From NCBI RefSeq assembly GCF_963662255.1, contig NC_085059.1, positions 9,395,234 to 9,459,233 of the forward strand: 64,000 nt of DNA. The letters are read 5' to 3'. The translations under genes were made by a program, and so were the position numbers. Of this stretch, positions 10,401 to 21,989 are shown piece by piece. The notes beneath the pieces are model-generated. The model was not told where the DNA came from and ran no database searches. It saw only the letters and a list, made by a program, of their open reading frames with translations. Each line of letters begins with the position of its first letter. Position 1 is the stretch's first letter. Source of the stretch: Cinclus cinclus (lineage: Eukaryota > Chordata > Aves > Passeriformes > Cinclidae).

Positions 10401-13024
10401 TACTGGGGTTCTTGTAGTAGCCTGTATTCCCTATGTGCAAGATGGTAAATAAACCTTTGAGCAAATGAAGAGTTTATAAATAAGGTGACTCAGGATTAGG
10501 TTCTACCCTAAGTTTTCTGTTCTGGGTGAGAATTAGTGCCAAGTACATTATGAGGCTGGTAGTAAGGGCCATCTATGGCCATTTAGCTGAATACAAGAAT
10601 AAAAACACAGAGGGATTGTCTTAATAGCAAGAGCTGAATGAAGGTTTGACTGCTTCTTTAACTATGTCTGAGGATAAGAACAGGACTAACTGCTGGAAAT
10701 ACTAGTTTGCTAACACAGGCTCAGCCCTTTTTTGAGTCTACAGAAACACCCTATTACTCTGAGTTCAGAAAATAATTCTATCTATAACCTTCTGTAAACA
10801 GTACCTAAAATCTAGCCTAGTCTGAAAAGGCTGCTTTAGGCTTGCTGAGCTCAATAAAATATATATTAAACAAAATATCAATGGTAATCTGAATATGTTA
10901 GGGAAAACTGGACCATCAATCTTTTTTATTTTTTATTCCTAGTTTGATTTGGTGATAGAGGTCTGAACCAGCAGCTGCAGCAATGTTTGATTTGTATTGG
11001 CAGTCTTATTTCTGCATGAAAGAGGTGGCTGTATTCTCCAGGGACTGTGAGATGCTGCTTTTATGATGTAACAGGTATATGTTAGGCATTAAGCCTCCTA
11101 GCTCTGTATCTGTGCTTCTGGGAGAAGCATATTAGGAAACAAGGACTGGAAAAAGTTTCATGGATCAGCAAATCATGCTGGTATTGCTGTTTCATAAACT
11201 TCAAATCAAACTTTACATTAGTTAGGATTTTTGTCTTAGCTGCTGTACTTGGAAAACTGTTCAGGAATGTCATTGTTCGGAGGGCTAGAAACCTTCTAGT
11301 TCCCAGTCTGAGAAAATCCAGTTTATATGCATTTCTTCCTCTACCTACTTTAACCTTTAGTTTAAATTGTTCTTTTAAATACCTATTTTTTACCCTGAAG
11401 TGCATTTATAGAGAACAGTCATATCCTCTGATGAGCTGCTCTTTCTTCTCATGAAATAGTCACTTCATTCTTCTGCCAGTAGCTTTTTTTCCTTTTTCAT
11501 GTTTCAGTCTCACTTCACTTTTAAGAGTATGAATAACATAATGACAAAGAATAATGTTTTTCAGTCTCTCCTGGAAATGCCTGTTTTGATTGTCTCCAAC
11601 TGCTCATTTACTTTTTTAACACTTTTATCCCATTGGTGGCTCATCCTGTGACTGGTGACTAATACGCCCAGATTCCTTTGTGACATCTGCAATTGATGAG
11701 CTTACAGCTTCTAGCAATTTTTGTGTTATTAGTCCTCTGGTGAGCTGAAAGATACCAAAAGCTGAATGTATAAAAGTTGGCCCTGTCATATTAGTGACCT
11801 AAATAATGTTCTTAATTTTACTTGCAGCAACTTTGTAGGACTTCTCAGTCACTTTAAGTCTGGGGGGAAGAGAAGGATCACAGTTGTCTGTTTTCTTAGC
11901 TATGGATGAGGCTAGTGAATTGCATAAAGAAGTAAATCACAAAGTCAGGACCTCCAGAGCTGCAGCATCTTTAAAGTGAATTACTGCGTGTCACACCTCT
12001 GTATGCGTGATAATTTGTGTGAGGTGCATGGCTCATAAGAACCTTAGAGGTGCTGCAAAGGAGGAATTGAAGGCATCTGAGGCCTCCCACCGAGGTCGCC
12101 ACTTTGACTCTCTTTTACAACCAAGTCTGAGCATCTTCTAAACTTCAAGGAAATTGATAGGTTTTAATTACAACAGTTTATGAAGGTTTGTGACTGAGGA
12201 CAAAGTATTTGTTTTGTGTCTATCTTCCAATGAAACATGAAGATAAATAGAGATATTAGCCTCCGGGTACAGCCCTCAGTTGGTTGTTCCAGTACCCTTT
12301 GAACTTGTGAAGAATGGGAAAAAATATGAAATGATGTATATTTATGAGTTTAGCCTATGTTGCTCTTGAATACTGGGAGGCACAGGAACTGGAATAGGAA
12401 AAAAAGAGGAAGCTGATGGGGAAGAAAAATGATAAAGGTGTGGAAAAAGTGAGATGTGTGAAAAAGTCCCTGTATATTTAAATTACTTTTTCAGGTGTGT
12501 ATTTGAAGTCCCTCACCTTCATCACCTTCAGCTGGGGCAGCAGTGCAAATTCAGTCATGTTTCCACAAACTTCACCTAAGGCCTTTGTGAATTTTTATTA
12601 GCTGAGAATTCCCTGTGCTGTGCTGCACTAATGACTGTATCTGCCCTATAACTTATGAACACAACAGTGATTGAACACTGCTTTTTTAACTTATCATTGG
12701 TAAGTACCTTAATTTCCCAGAATATTACATCCCACTACTTAGCAGGCATTTGCACACTGCTGTATATTTAACAGACCTTCAGGTCATAATTTCACCAATG
12801 AAGTGCACAGCTGGGTGGCAGAGGGAAGGAAGTGATTGCCAACCAGAGTATGATTCTAGTGTTTGTTGGTTTGGTTTTTAATAAAATATTCATAGTCAGA
12901 ACCATTTTATTTTTTAAAAGAGTAGCAGAATATCTAGGGACTCCAGATTCTGTATAAAATGAAGATCAGACATTTCTAAAGACTGAACCTGGTGAAATTA
13001 ACTATTTATTGTGCTAATATCATC
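7491..13024. other. No gene recognised
   Basis: This is AT-rich noncoding DNA. The longest open frame (11082-11405, - strand, 107 codons) matches nothing I recognise and is compatible with chance. There is an A16-type run at 13085-13099 just beyond it. No LTR, CR1 tail or tandem array was seen. Confidence 0.6.
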
Positions 13025-14006
13025 TGTCTCAGTTAAGAGACAAGTTTAGGAGAAGAACACTCTGGAATTAGTGTTTCCTCTAACAAAAAAAAAAAAAAAG
13101 GTTCCAACAATCCCTTTCTGCCAATTATAAAATGAATACTAGTGGATGAAAGTAAAATAAACCCAACCATTTATTGACAAAGAAAGTGCTCCCATGGCAT
13201 GGGGAAAAAAAATGAGTAAATACTAAATACTGAATTGTGAGAACCTTCCCCCACACCCCTCCCTGAAACAAAAAACACCCCAAAACAAAGACCCACAACA
13301 ACAACCCCCCCCCCCCAAAAAAAAAACCACCAAAAAACACCCCCAAAAGCAGCCAAACAAACAAAAAACAAAACAAAACAAACAAAAACCCAACCAAAAA
13401 ATCCAAAATGGCAGGGGCAGGGAAAACACTAGCAGCTGACCATGTGGCAGGGGAAAAGAAAAATGGCAAGGGCTTTTGTCTCAGGGAAATAAAAAACAAA
13501 AGTTCGCTCAGCAGCTTGGGGAAAAAAAAAAAACAGGTGGGAACCTGGTGAATCCCTGATGTTGGTCTTTTCTTCACAGCAGATGAAGTTGGTGGATTTC
13601 GGGTCCTATTTTTCACTGGTTTGGCTTTTTCAAGGTTTGAGGCCATGACAGAGTAGCTGCTCGGCTCCCCACTGGTTCCCTGCTTCTTCCACGGATAGTC
13701 CTCTCTGGTCTCAGACCAAACCAAATCAAACAGTTCAGGAAAAAAAACAAAGGCCACAGAGGATTGTTGCCACAGTCTCCAAGGCTAGGGAAAGGGAAAA
13801 AAACCTCTTGCCTAAGCTAAGAAAAAACCAAGCTAACTAAGCAACAGAGAGCCCAGTCCGCCTGGCACAAGAGGTGCCAGGGAGTGAGGTTTGAAAAAGC
13901 ACACTTCACAGCCCAAGGCTTCCCTGCCCAGCCTCACTGTAAAGCTACAGCAACCATCTTCAGGCACAGAGCACAGTGGAAGGGAATAGAAAACTAATCC
14001 AAGACA
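13025..14006 (-). mobile_element. Solo LTR, ERVL-like
   Basis: On the - strand the element starts TGTCTTGG and ends CTGAGACA, giving TGTCT...AGACA inverted ends. A poly(A) signal AATAAA is at 13171-13176 (as TTTATT). Flanks are TCATC (13020-13024) and CCATC (14007-14011), a 5-bp target duplication with one mismatch; 5 bp is usual for ERVL. A long A/C-rich stretch inside it (13240-13400) produces an artefactual open frame on the - strand. Boundaries depend on the imperfect duplication. Confidence 0.55.
13240..13400. repeat. A/C-rich low-complexity stretch
   Basis: Runs of C (13 bases near 13305-13317) and A with CAAAA-type units dominate. It lies inside the LTR above, and its complement yields a Gly/Phe/Val-rich frame that should not be called a gene. 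Confidence 0.85.
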
Positions 14007-14251
14007 CCATCTTCAGTGTCCCTTGATGCGTCCACACCCTGGCAAACTTCTAAATGCCCTTTTACCTTGGATCTGGCAGGAGGCTACTTTGCTTACAATA
14101 TTTATACATGTTCTGGAAAAAAATTCCCCTAATTTCTCCAATGTAGCCAACCATCAAGCAAATGAAGTTGCAGTTAAAAGTGTGATGTTTGAGAATAATC
14201 TTTCTAGCAAGTAGTTTACTTTGCTTAAGATTAGCACAATTAAACTCTGGC

Positions 14252-15300
14252 TGCAAGAAAATGCATTAAAAAAGCCCCCTATTTTTTTTCCAGTTCTCTT
14301 TTATTTGCTTTTAGAATTTTACATATAAAACAGCTATTTCAGTTGGTATCAGCTGAGCCACTGAATTCTTTCCATTTTACATTATTATTTTGAAGTTGAA
14401 CAACAGGAACAGTGTTTTGAGTGGTTTTGGACAGGGTGTGGGTTTGGGAACACTCAAATAACAGAATTCTTTATTCCTTTGCTGAAAGCAATACCATGGA
14501 GATCTTGGCAATATGAACAGGGTTTTCCCTCTTCTGTGTGAAATATGGTGAAATATCTGGCACAAATAGGGAAGTCTAGGGATAAATAAACAAGGTTGAG
14601 GGAGAGGAATGCATCCACAAGAAAGCCAAACACAGCAGAGGTTCTGTGGCTGAGTTTGGGGTGGGGCAGACTGCAGAGTTTACTCCCTCCAAAATGAGTC
14701 GGGCAGGTGGGGGGGAAAGAGGTTTCAGGTGTAACCTCAGGTCAAAGGCAGTGAGCACCCATCTTTCCCCTCACACACAGCTGTGAACCCCCCGACCCCA
14801 CAGGCCACATCCACAGGATGTTCACATGAGAAGCAGCCGAGGGGCTGTCATCATCCAGCAGAGATCCCTAGAAGTGCCTCCTGGAGTCATTCCTGAGGCC
14901 TTGCAGTACAGGAGGGCACGTGATGCCACAAACCCAGAGTCTGTTTTAAGAGACAATTGCAAACCCTCTCCCCTCCCTCCCTCCCTCCCTCTTACTTGGC
15001 CGGAGTACCTGGGCATTCCCACCTGGCCAGAGCATATATTAACCCATTGGATTCTATGCTTTTTAGGGGCACGTTCACCACCAGGAAGACCAACTGGAGA
15101 GGATCAACAGAGCATCATTGGGATCCATGGAGTGGTGATATTTTCTTTATTCTCTCTCTGTCAGTGTCTTTTTGTTCCCCCACCTATTTTCTGTTTTTCT
15201 TTCTGTCTCTCTCTCCTTCTCTCTCTCTTTCTCTTTCTCATATGTACTATCAAATAAATCCATTGCATTGTCACTGGCACATGGTCTCATTTGCACCTTA
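14252..15300 (+). mobile_element. Probable solo LTR
   Basis: LTR-like layout: a TATA box CATATATTAA at about 15031-15040 is followed 220 bases later by AATAAA at 15252-15257, then a short U5-like tail. The block is richer in GC than its surroundings. Ends are not certain: TG at 14252 and CA at 15273 would be flanked by CTGGC on both sides, which could be a 5-bp duplication or a coincidence. Confidence 0.45.
14970..15240. repeat. Pyrimidine-rich simple repeats
   Basis: CCCT units lie at about 14969-14992, and a CT-rich stretch with TCTC and CTTT units spans about 15150-15240, interrupted by unique sequence. Confidence 0.8.
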
Positions 15301-16621
15301 ATTTGGGCAGAGACATTTTTGAGAACTTTATTAACTGGATCATGAAAGAAGTGTGTGATATTTACAAAACAGGGAATGTTATCTGCTCATATGTCTATGC
15401 ACAACCTCTAAAAGAGTCAGCTGCAGGAATTGTTGTGGAATTATTTCTGATTGCTCACAGTTCCTTGGAGTAAATTCCCCAGAGATGAGGCCTTGTGATT
15501 CTGGTTCATGAGAAGCTATTTGGAATTATACTGTATAAGGTGTGGGCTTGCACGTTTGGATTGAGAGGGCAACCTTGGTTACGTCTGTCTGTATAACAGG
15601 ATAATAGAATAGAATAATTGAAAAGGACACTTTTCTCTGCATCCACCTGAATTAACTCAAAACACCTACTAAAACTTTTTTGTTCACTTAATTTGACTTG
15701 GGCAGATTAGCATCACTGACTGCCTTTGAGAAGAGTTAAGAGGGTTGCAGGAGAACCACACTTCTTGGTAAGAATATGAGTTTTTACCCACTGCTTTTCC
15801 CCCTAAAGTTTGTCACCAAGCTCCTCAAGAGCAGTTAAAATGTAGAGACATCTGCAGTGCTGCTGGGAAAATACCATAGCAGCTGTCACTACACCAGACA
15901 CTGTTTAATGTGATAAGAAGTTAGATTATTGTTCATGGCACTCATCAGTTTGGATAAAATAAAAAAGAACTACAAATGTTTCGTTAAAATGGACAGGTGT
16001 TTAAAAAATTATTAGCTTTAAAACAGCTGTCTGTTCTTCACTGAATTTAGAGGAAGGCTTGCATTAGCTTCACTCTATGTGTAACTTGGTAAGAAAAGCC
16101 AGAAGAGCTTTTATTTATCAGCAAAGCCAAATATTCCATTCCCTTGCTGAGCTCTGTAAAGTCAGACTGTGAAAAATTCTTAAACATAAGACATATTCAG
16201 AAGATCCTGCATATCTACAGGGAGTTTTCTTTACCTTCTACATGTCCACCCCTCCACCCTCCACCTCGCCACACCCATCTTATAGCTCAACGTCTGTTGA
16301 GTAGTGCTTTTCTTGTTATACACCTTCATTGATGTCTTTAGCCAAGTTTAAGCATTATTTATTATTTAAAATATACCTTCCACACAGTATTTGTAGGATA
16401 TGGGGGTAATATTAACAATCATGAACACTCTGCTTTGTTAATCACTAAGAGATTTTAGGATTATGCACTTTAATAATCTTTGCACAGTGGATTTTGATAA
16501 ATATAAAGCTATAAAGCCTCTTTCTTCAGAAGCTGCCTATGTAATAGATTATTTATAGGTCACTGTTTTTTCTAGCTCTGTATTTTCTTGCTTGCCTCAA
16601 CAATTCATTATAGTCAGTTTT
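15301..16621. other. No gene recognised
   Basis: AT-rich sequence with short, unrecognised open frames only (up to 62 codons). No CR1 tail or LTR signal was seen. Confidence 0.55.
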
Positions 16622-17060
16622 TGAGAAACACCGCTCACTTATAAAATTTCAAAGGTTTATTAAAGCTTAACAAAATACAACCAAGGGACTGAATAAGGAA
16701 AAAGGACCAGAGCTAACCAGAGCTGGCTGACAAGGCTGTCCCTGGGCAGGCACACAGAGGGTGAAGGGGACTGTGGGGAGAGCAGGGGAGAGCTAAGCAA
16801 GGGATCGCAGTAACAGAGCTACACGTCAGTAACGCTTCCTTTAACGCACGCCTGGTATCCATCCCTTAATTGTGAGAGCCAACCATCGCATCATCTATCT
16901 ATAAGAAATTCATTCAACTCTTAATGAAAAGAGAGTAGAAAATACTTCAAAACCCAAGTCCTGCCTCCTCCAAATACCTCTCTTTATATGGTGCACGGTT
17001 TCTATCGGTACATATTATTCAATACAGACTGTAAATCTAAATGGAAGTTACTCAACATGT
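16622..17060 (-). mobile_element. Probable solo LTR
   Basis: The - strand carries AATAAA (TTTATT at 16656-16661) near a possible CA end at 16622. Upstream of it is a moderately GC-rich block with many CpG-derived changes and a TATATAAAG-like box (about 16982-16990, as CTTTATATGG). The upstream end and any target duplication were not found, so limits are approximate. Confidence 0.4.
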
Positions 17061-18289
17061 TGCACAAGCTTGCTGAAGTCTCCCTTATGCATGTGGTGTT
17101 TTAAAAAAAACCCACGGGAGACTAGGATTCATCTTTCTGTCAACAATCTCTCTGTTTTGATGGGGAAAGCCTTTTTTCCATGTATAACTAAGAAATTATG
17201 GATGTGCTGTTATCAGTGGTTGAAAACTTGATCCAGTGTTAAGTGAATTGAAAGTGATGGAAGCTTCTCTTCCAGTGATCAGTTATATATGTGATCCAGA
17301 GGTATTTAAAATTTTATATGGTTAAAGTTGTTTTCAGATTATGTTTTCCACTGCAGTCCTGATACGTGAACTGTGGGAAATGCTGCAATGATTTTTACAT
17401 GTGTGAAAAACAAGTAAAAGAGAAATGTCTGGGAATATGCATTAAAAAAAAAAAAAAACCATCTGACATGGAAATGGGTACTTGACCACTTCCATAATTT
17501 AGTGTAAGTCTCAAAGGCTTTTTGGATTTACTGGTAAGGTGATGTCATCATCCCAGTGTTCATGAATCTCACATGTCTAATGATATTGTATGAACTTAAG
17601 GGGTCCTTTAACAGGAAGGGTACCTATTATGAGAGTTGTTTAATGTGCCATCTCATGAAAATGAAGCAGGATTCAATTAGTCCTGCATTACATCTGTGGA
17701 GGCAGCGTATGCACTGGCAATGCCTCACTTTATGGCCTAAGATCAGAATTAAATCACAGTGGAAGACTTTTTTTGTTACATAATTATTAAGTGTCTGTCA
17801 CAATTTCAGCAACATGAGATCCTGTAAACTGTGTTGCAAAGGTCAGTGATGCTTCAGCCAAAAGAAGAAAAGTCAGTTTAAATCCAGTTTTGTATTTTCT
17901 GACCCCACAGGAAATTGGCATATAGCTAATGTTATAGCTCCTTATTGCCTTTGTTTGCTTAATTATAGTTTTAGGAAAATGGATACTTATTTCTGTAGCC
18001 ACACAATTTGAACTGTTTTTTAAAAAAATTGCATAAAAATGAAATCCTGTTATGGGACAAAGAGAGAGAAAAGGTTTCTGCAAAAATAGTAGGGCTGTTG
18101 GTTTTGGTTTTGCTTTTTTCGAATTGAGAAATAAGATAATTGTATTTGCAGTTGACTAAGTGCAAATGTTTTAGATTTGGAAAACGCACCTTTGAATTGC
18201 AGTGCGGATAGATGGACTCTTCCATTTCATTAGTATTCTGGGTGTTTGCCATGTGCCAGCGAAATGCAGGCATCCTTTGGGAGCTTGTT
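17061..18289. other. No gene recognised
   Basis: Noncoding AT-rich sequence with an A-run at about 17443-17458. The longest frames (98 and 108 codons on the - strand between 17787 and 18297) overlap each other in different frames and match nothing known to me. Confidence 0.5.
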
Positions 18290-18303
18290 GTAGCCATAGC
18301 AAC
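18290..18303 (+). promoter_or_regulatory. RFX X-box motif
   Basis: GTAGCCATAGCAAC fits the consensus GTNRCC-N2-RGYAAC at every defined position. RFX factors bind such sites in promoters of ciliary genes, MHC class II genes and brain genes. It lies about 100 bases left of a CpG-rich patch. Binding is inferred from the motif only. Confidence 0.5.
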
Positions 18304-18369
18304 TGGGCTGCAGTTTCAAAGAGCTGTGCAGCTCTGACATCTCTGAAGCACAAGGCACTTGCTCATTAA

Positions 18370-18720
18370 TCAGTGCGCTGCTTAACAGCCACGGGAGAGA
18401 TCATTCAGTGAAATTCAGTTCAGGAAACCCGGGGACGATTTGCAGTCGGTTTTATCCGGCTGGCGAATTTGCTGGTAGTTTCGAGAGGTCAAGTCTTGCC
18501 TCCTGTGGTGCCTCGCAAGCTGCCAGCCTTGGAGCCTGTCCTGCCAGGCAGCTCCAGCTCTGGCTAGGGTCCTCAGAAGCGCTGCAGAGTCGTGCGAGCC
18601 CTGTCAGTGAGAGGCACAGCGCTGCAGCAGTGGCTGTGACACCGTCTCAGGCTTCTCATGATCCACTGAAATCTCTGCAAATCTTTCCAGGTCATCTGAA
18701 TGTGATCTGGTCGAGGCTCA
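18370..18720. promoter_or_regulatory. CpG-rich patch, candidate promoter or enhancer
   Basis: Within AT-rich flanks, this stretch is visibly GC- and CpG-rich (for example CCCGGGGACG, AGTCGG, TCCGGCTGGCG, AGCGCTGC, TCGTGCGAG). A frame of 124 codons crosses it on the + strand (18408-18782) but matches no known protein. Together with the X-box it could be a start site for an RNA. Confidence 0.35.
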
Positions 18721-19460
18721 AAGTACAGAGAGTGATAAGACACTGTGCTTACGAGAGAGTCATAAAACTGAGTAATATTTGAGTGCCTAATTCCTTTGAA
18801 TTTGTCTGGAAGTCCCAGCTGAAATGCTGTTCATTTTCTCATAGATTATGTTGAAGTCCAAAATTCAATCAAAAGTAACTCACTGGAATTAAATACGTAT
18901 CAGTTATTTTCACTCTCAGTTGGATCTCCACACCAGTGTTTATGAAGAGAGAAAAATGAAATAGCATCATGAAGAACACAAAATGGTTATGGCCTACCAA
19001 AGAATTATGGATGAAGAATTAGAATCATCACAAAAAAATCTTCATCTCTCAGTAAAAAAGTCTTATATCAATGGATGTCAGTATGTATCATAAGTCTATA
19101 TTGATGCAAAGACAAAGCCACAAAAATAATTCGCATTTCATGGAATGATGTGAACAAAATATTCTGGAAGCTGAAAAAAGTCTTAAGTAATAATGACAAA
19201 TATGCCAAATAAAGGTAGTATTATTAAAAAAAAATTACTAATGCCAAAGTCAGCTATGACAAATGCACAGCTGCTTTAAAATTAAAGGAAAATATGCAAA
19301 AAAAATCATCCAAATATATTTATTTTGATGTGAAAACTATGTATTCTGAAAAATGTGATCAAGAACACTGACAATTTGAATGTTTTCTTTTTCCAGGCCA
19401 AGTGTTCTTTTTAGAAATTCCAAATAACTTAAATGTATCTAGAGATAGACAAAATTATTT

Positions 19461-19525
19461 GCATATATATACATATATGTATATATATATATATACATAT
19501 ATGTATGAATGTATGTATGTGTGTG
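19461..19525. repeat. AT/ATAC/ATGT microsatellite
   Basis: Alternating TA with ACATATATGT units, passing into ATGT units at the right edge. Confidence 0.9.
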
Positions 19526-20327
19526 GTTGTGGCCCTGCATCTGTTAGAGGCTTACCCTTCAAATCTAGTAGAATTGTTGTCTATTGTCTTGAACCCAATT
19601 AAGCAGAAAGTGTAGTCTGCAAAAAGAATTGAAAAATTAACTGCACAGTGGAAAACACATTTATCAACACATTTTCTATCCCCTTCCCATACATTAAGCA
19701 ATGTATCTTCCTTAAGTATTTGCAAGACATTTAAATAAGAGGATTAATTTAATTCTGAAGAATTTGTCCTTCCCCACAAAAGAATTTGTACTGCCCTTCT
19801 TCAGGTTCTGCTTAGAAAAATTAAACCAATTTGTATCACAGAAGTGCCATTAAAACAAGCATACAAATCTGAGAACTTTCTCCTTTTTGTTGGCATAATA
19901 TGACTGGCTGAAGTTTGGGGAGATTGGTGTAAGTATCAAGAGCTGTGTCAAAATATTTTCATTGATTTGAGAGATTTAGTCTCCCCTAGACCAGGTCAAA
20001 ATGATTCACAGCAATGGAGTGGCTTTGCAGCCCAGTTTCTCCCAATGTCTCCAGGCTGCATTTATATCTGATTTAATCTTCTGGTGTACTCCACCTTCTG
20101 TCTTTCTCCTGTGGCTTAAAGCTGACTTAATAAAGACTGTGAAAGTCTTATACCAGATTTCATTGGAAGTAGTGTCATGTTACTAATTCCAAACCTTACT
20201 TGTCATAATAAATTACGTTGGCATTTAAAAAGTGTCTCTACTTTCACTAAAATCAGTTTTCTAATAAATCACCCTAATCACATTTGTTTTTTTATTATGG
20301 CGTGCTGAGAAAACTGAAGTGCCATTG

Positions 20328-20341
20328 TTAACAGCTGTTAA
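20328..20341. promoter_or_regulatory. Perfect 14-bp palindrome with E-box core
   Basis: TTAACAGCTGTTAA is its own reverse complement and has a CAGCTG E-box at its centre, a site type bound by bHLH dimers. The surroundings look like ordinary noncoding DNA, so function is a guess. Confidence 0.3.
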
Positions 20342-21520
20342 ATGGTTTATTTCATTAGAATGTAAGATCTGCACAATTTTATTGAAACCACAGTGAAAGG
20401 AAGAGCAATTAAGTTGAAATCACATTAGATAATGTTGACAATATTGTAAATAGTTTGGTTTTGATTTTGTTTCTGAGGGCAGATGCATTCTGCTGTTTTC
20501 AATATGGTTATTTCAGTGCCTGAGACAGATGTTGTGTAGGCACAGAAAGCTACACTTGCTGTTCCAATGTCAGCATAATTATCATTCAAGAAGACATTGT
20601 AGTTCTTTTAAAATAATTTCCATATATCTTCAGGAATCTCCAGAACTTCCCCTATCCTTCAGATTTGTAAGATAATATGATCTTAAGATTAATTTGTAAG
20701 ATAAATAATCTTCTTTCAAAGTAAATCTTCTTGCTTATCTTTCTTTGGATTAGTCTATTTTATTTTTCTTTTGGTAGAAAAAGTCTGCTCTTCTAATGCA
20801 GTTGTTAATGAATGAACTGCTTTTAAGTTCTGTTTTGCATCTTTGGATGTTTTCATATGTAGTAGATGTCTGAGACTTTTTGAACACAATTCTTCCAAAT
20901 CAACGAGAAGCAGAATTCCAGGTCTGAAACTGAGTCTAGCCAATACTGTACTGAATCTTAACAGGCATTTAAAAACACTAGCAATAATGTTTGTTTGGAT
21001 GGCTGGTGTGAGACAAACTAGTCTTCAAAAACCCCTTCTTCAGGATGTGGAGGCCCAAGGCATCCATAAAAAAATCTGGAGGCCTTGAGCCAGAAAATCT
21101 TTGAATAAAAGCCTAAGTCTACCCCAGTGACCTTAACTGCATCCTCTGAGCTCAAGTGAAGCCAATCCTTTGCATTTATCCCAAGAAAATTTTACAGTGC
21201 TTAGTTTTATACAATTATTGATCAATAAATGCTTTACCACTTCTTGCTCTACCTCCTCACTGGTGTAAGCAACAATACAAGTCCTCCTTCATCCCCATCC
21301 CTACTCAAAACTATCAGTGAAACAAACTTGCACAGTGCAAGGTTTCACCTGTCTCATTTACACATTAAGGTCATTGCTGAGGACGGCAGCTAAGTGAGGG
21401 CAGGCACTGTTGCTAGTGTTGTCAGCAGCCAGAAAATTTGGAATTAAATCTGAGTTATCAATAGTGCTATATCCCAACTATCACTCACCGAATTAATGCT
21501 TGGGCAGGACAGACATTAAT

Positions 21521-21989
21521 TGACGTAAATCCCGAGTCTCTCCTGGCTCTAATAAGGCCAGACCAGGGCAGAAAAGAGTAGGGGACCCCCCATGGATAAA
21601 AGCAAAAACTCAGAAAAGGCTCTTTCTCTCTGGATCGTGTCCATCACACCTTTATTTATTCCGGGGAGAGGGAGAGAGAGGAAATGCTAGAATGTGTCCA
21701 TCACACCTTTATTTATTCTGGGGAGAAGGAGAGAGAGGAAATGCTGGATTGTGTGCAGCACACCTTTATTTATTCTGGAGAGAGGGAGCCAGAGGAAATG
21801 GCGGGCGGTTGTGAGCCCAGGGAGGGGGCGGGGACAAACCAGCCCACAGCCAATGGGATGGCGCCAGAGGGGAGGGGTTAAGGGAGGGATGAACCACGCT
21901 GCAGACCGAGAGGGGGAAATGGGATAAACCATTTTCAGTGCAAGCATAAATACCTGTGCAATATAAAACCAGGAATGTGCATTACAACA
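21521..21989 (-). mobile_element. Solo LTR with triplicated poly(A)-signal segment
   Basis: On the - strand it starts TGTTGTAATGC and ends in CA. It has an inverted CCAAT box (CAGCCAATGGG at about 21847-21857) and three AATAAATAAA signals. Flanks ATTAAT (21515-21520) and CTTAAT (21990-21995) form a 6-bp target duplication with one mismatch. The first about 110 bases of U3 match the LTR at 47267-47631 closely, but this copy has about 17 extra bases near 21935. Confidence 0.75.
21637..21807 (-). repeat. 57-bp tandem repeat, three copies
   Basis: Units start at 21637, 21694 and 21751, so the period is exactly 57 bases. Each unit has a GTGTNCANCACACC block, TTTATTTATT (poly(A) signals on the - strand), a GGAGAG-rich block and GAAATG. 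The third copy is the most diverged. Confidence 0.92.

Larger units (their letters stand above)
18721..21520. other. No gene recognised; simple repeats and a palindrome
   Basis: AT-rich sequence. It holds an AT/ATAC microsatellite and a perfect palindrome listed separately. A good acceptor-like site at about 19803 opens 32 codons and then stops; I do not call it an exon. Confidence 0.5.

Noticed and set aside
13125..13757. 210-codon - strand open frame, the longest in the window
   Set aside because: It runs through the A/C-rich low-complexity part of a solo LTR and encodes Gly/Phe/Val runs; no domain.
19803..19930. Acceptor-like site followed by 32 open codons and a donor-like GGTGTAAGT
   Set aside because: The only open frame stops before the donor, so it cannot be an internal coding exon.
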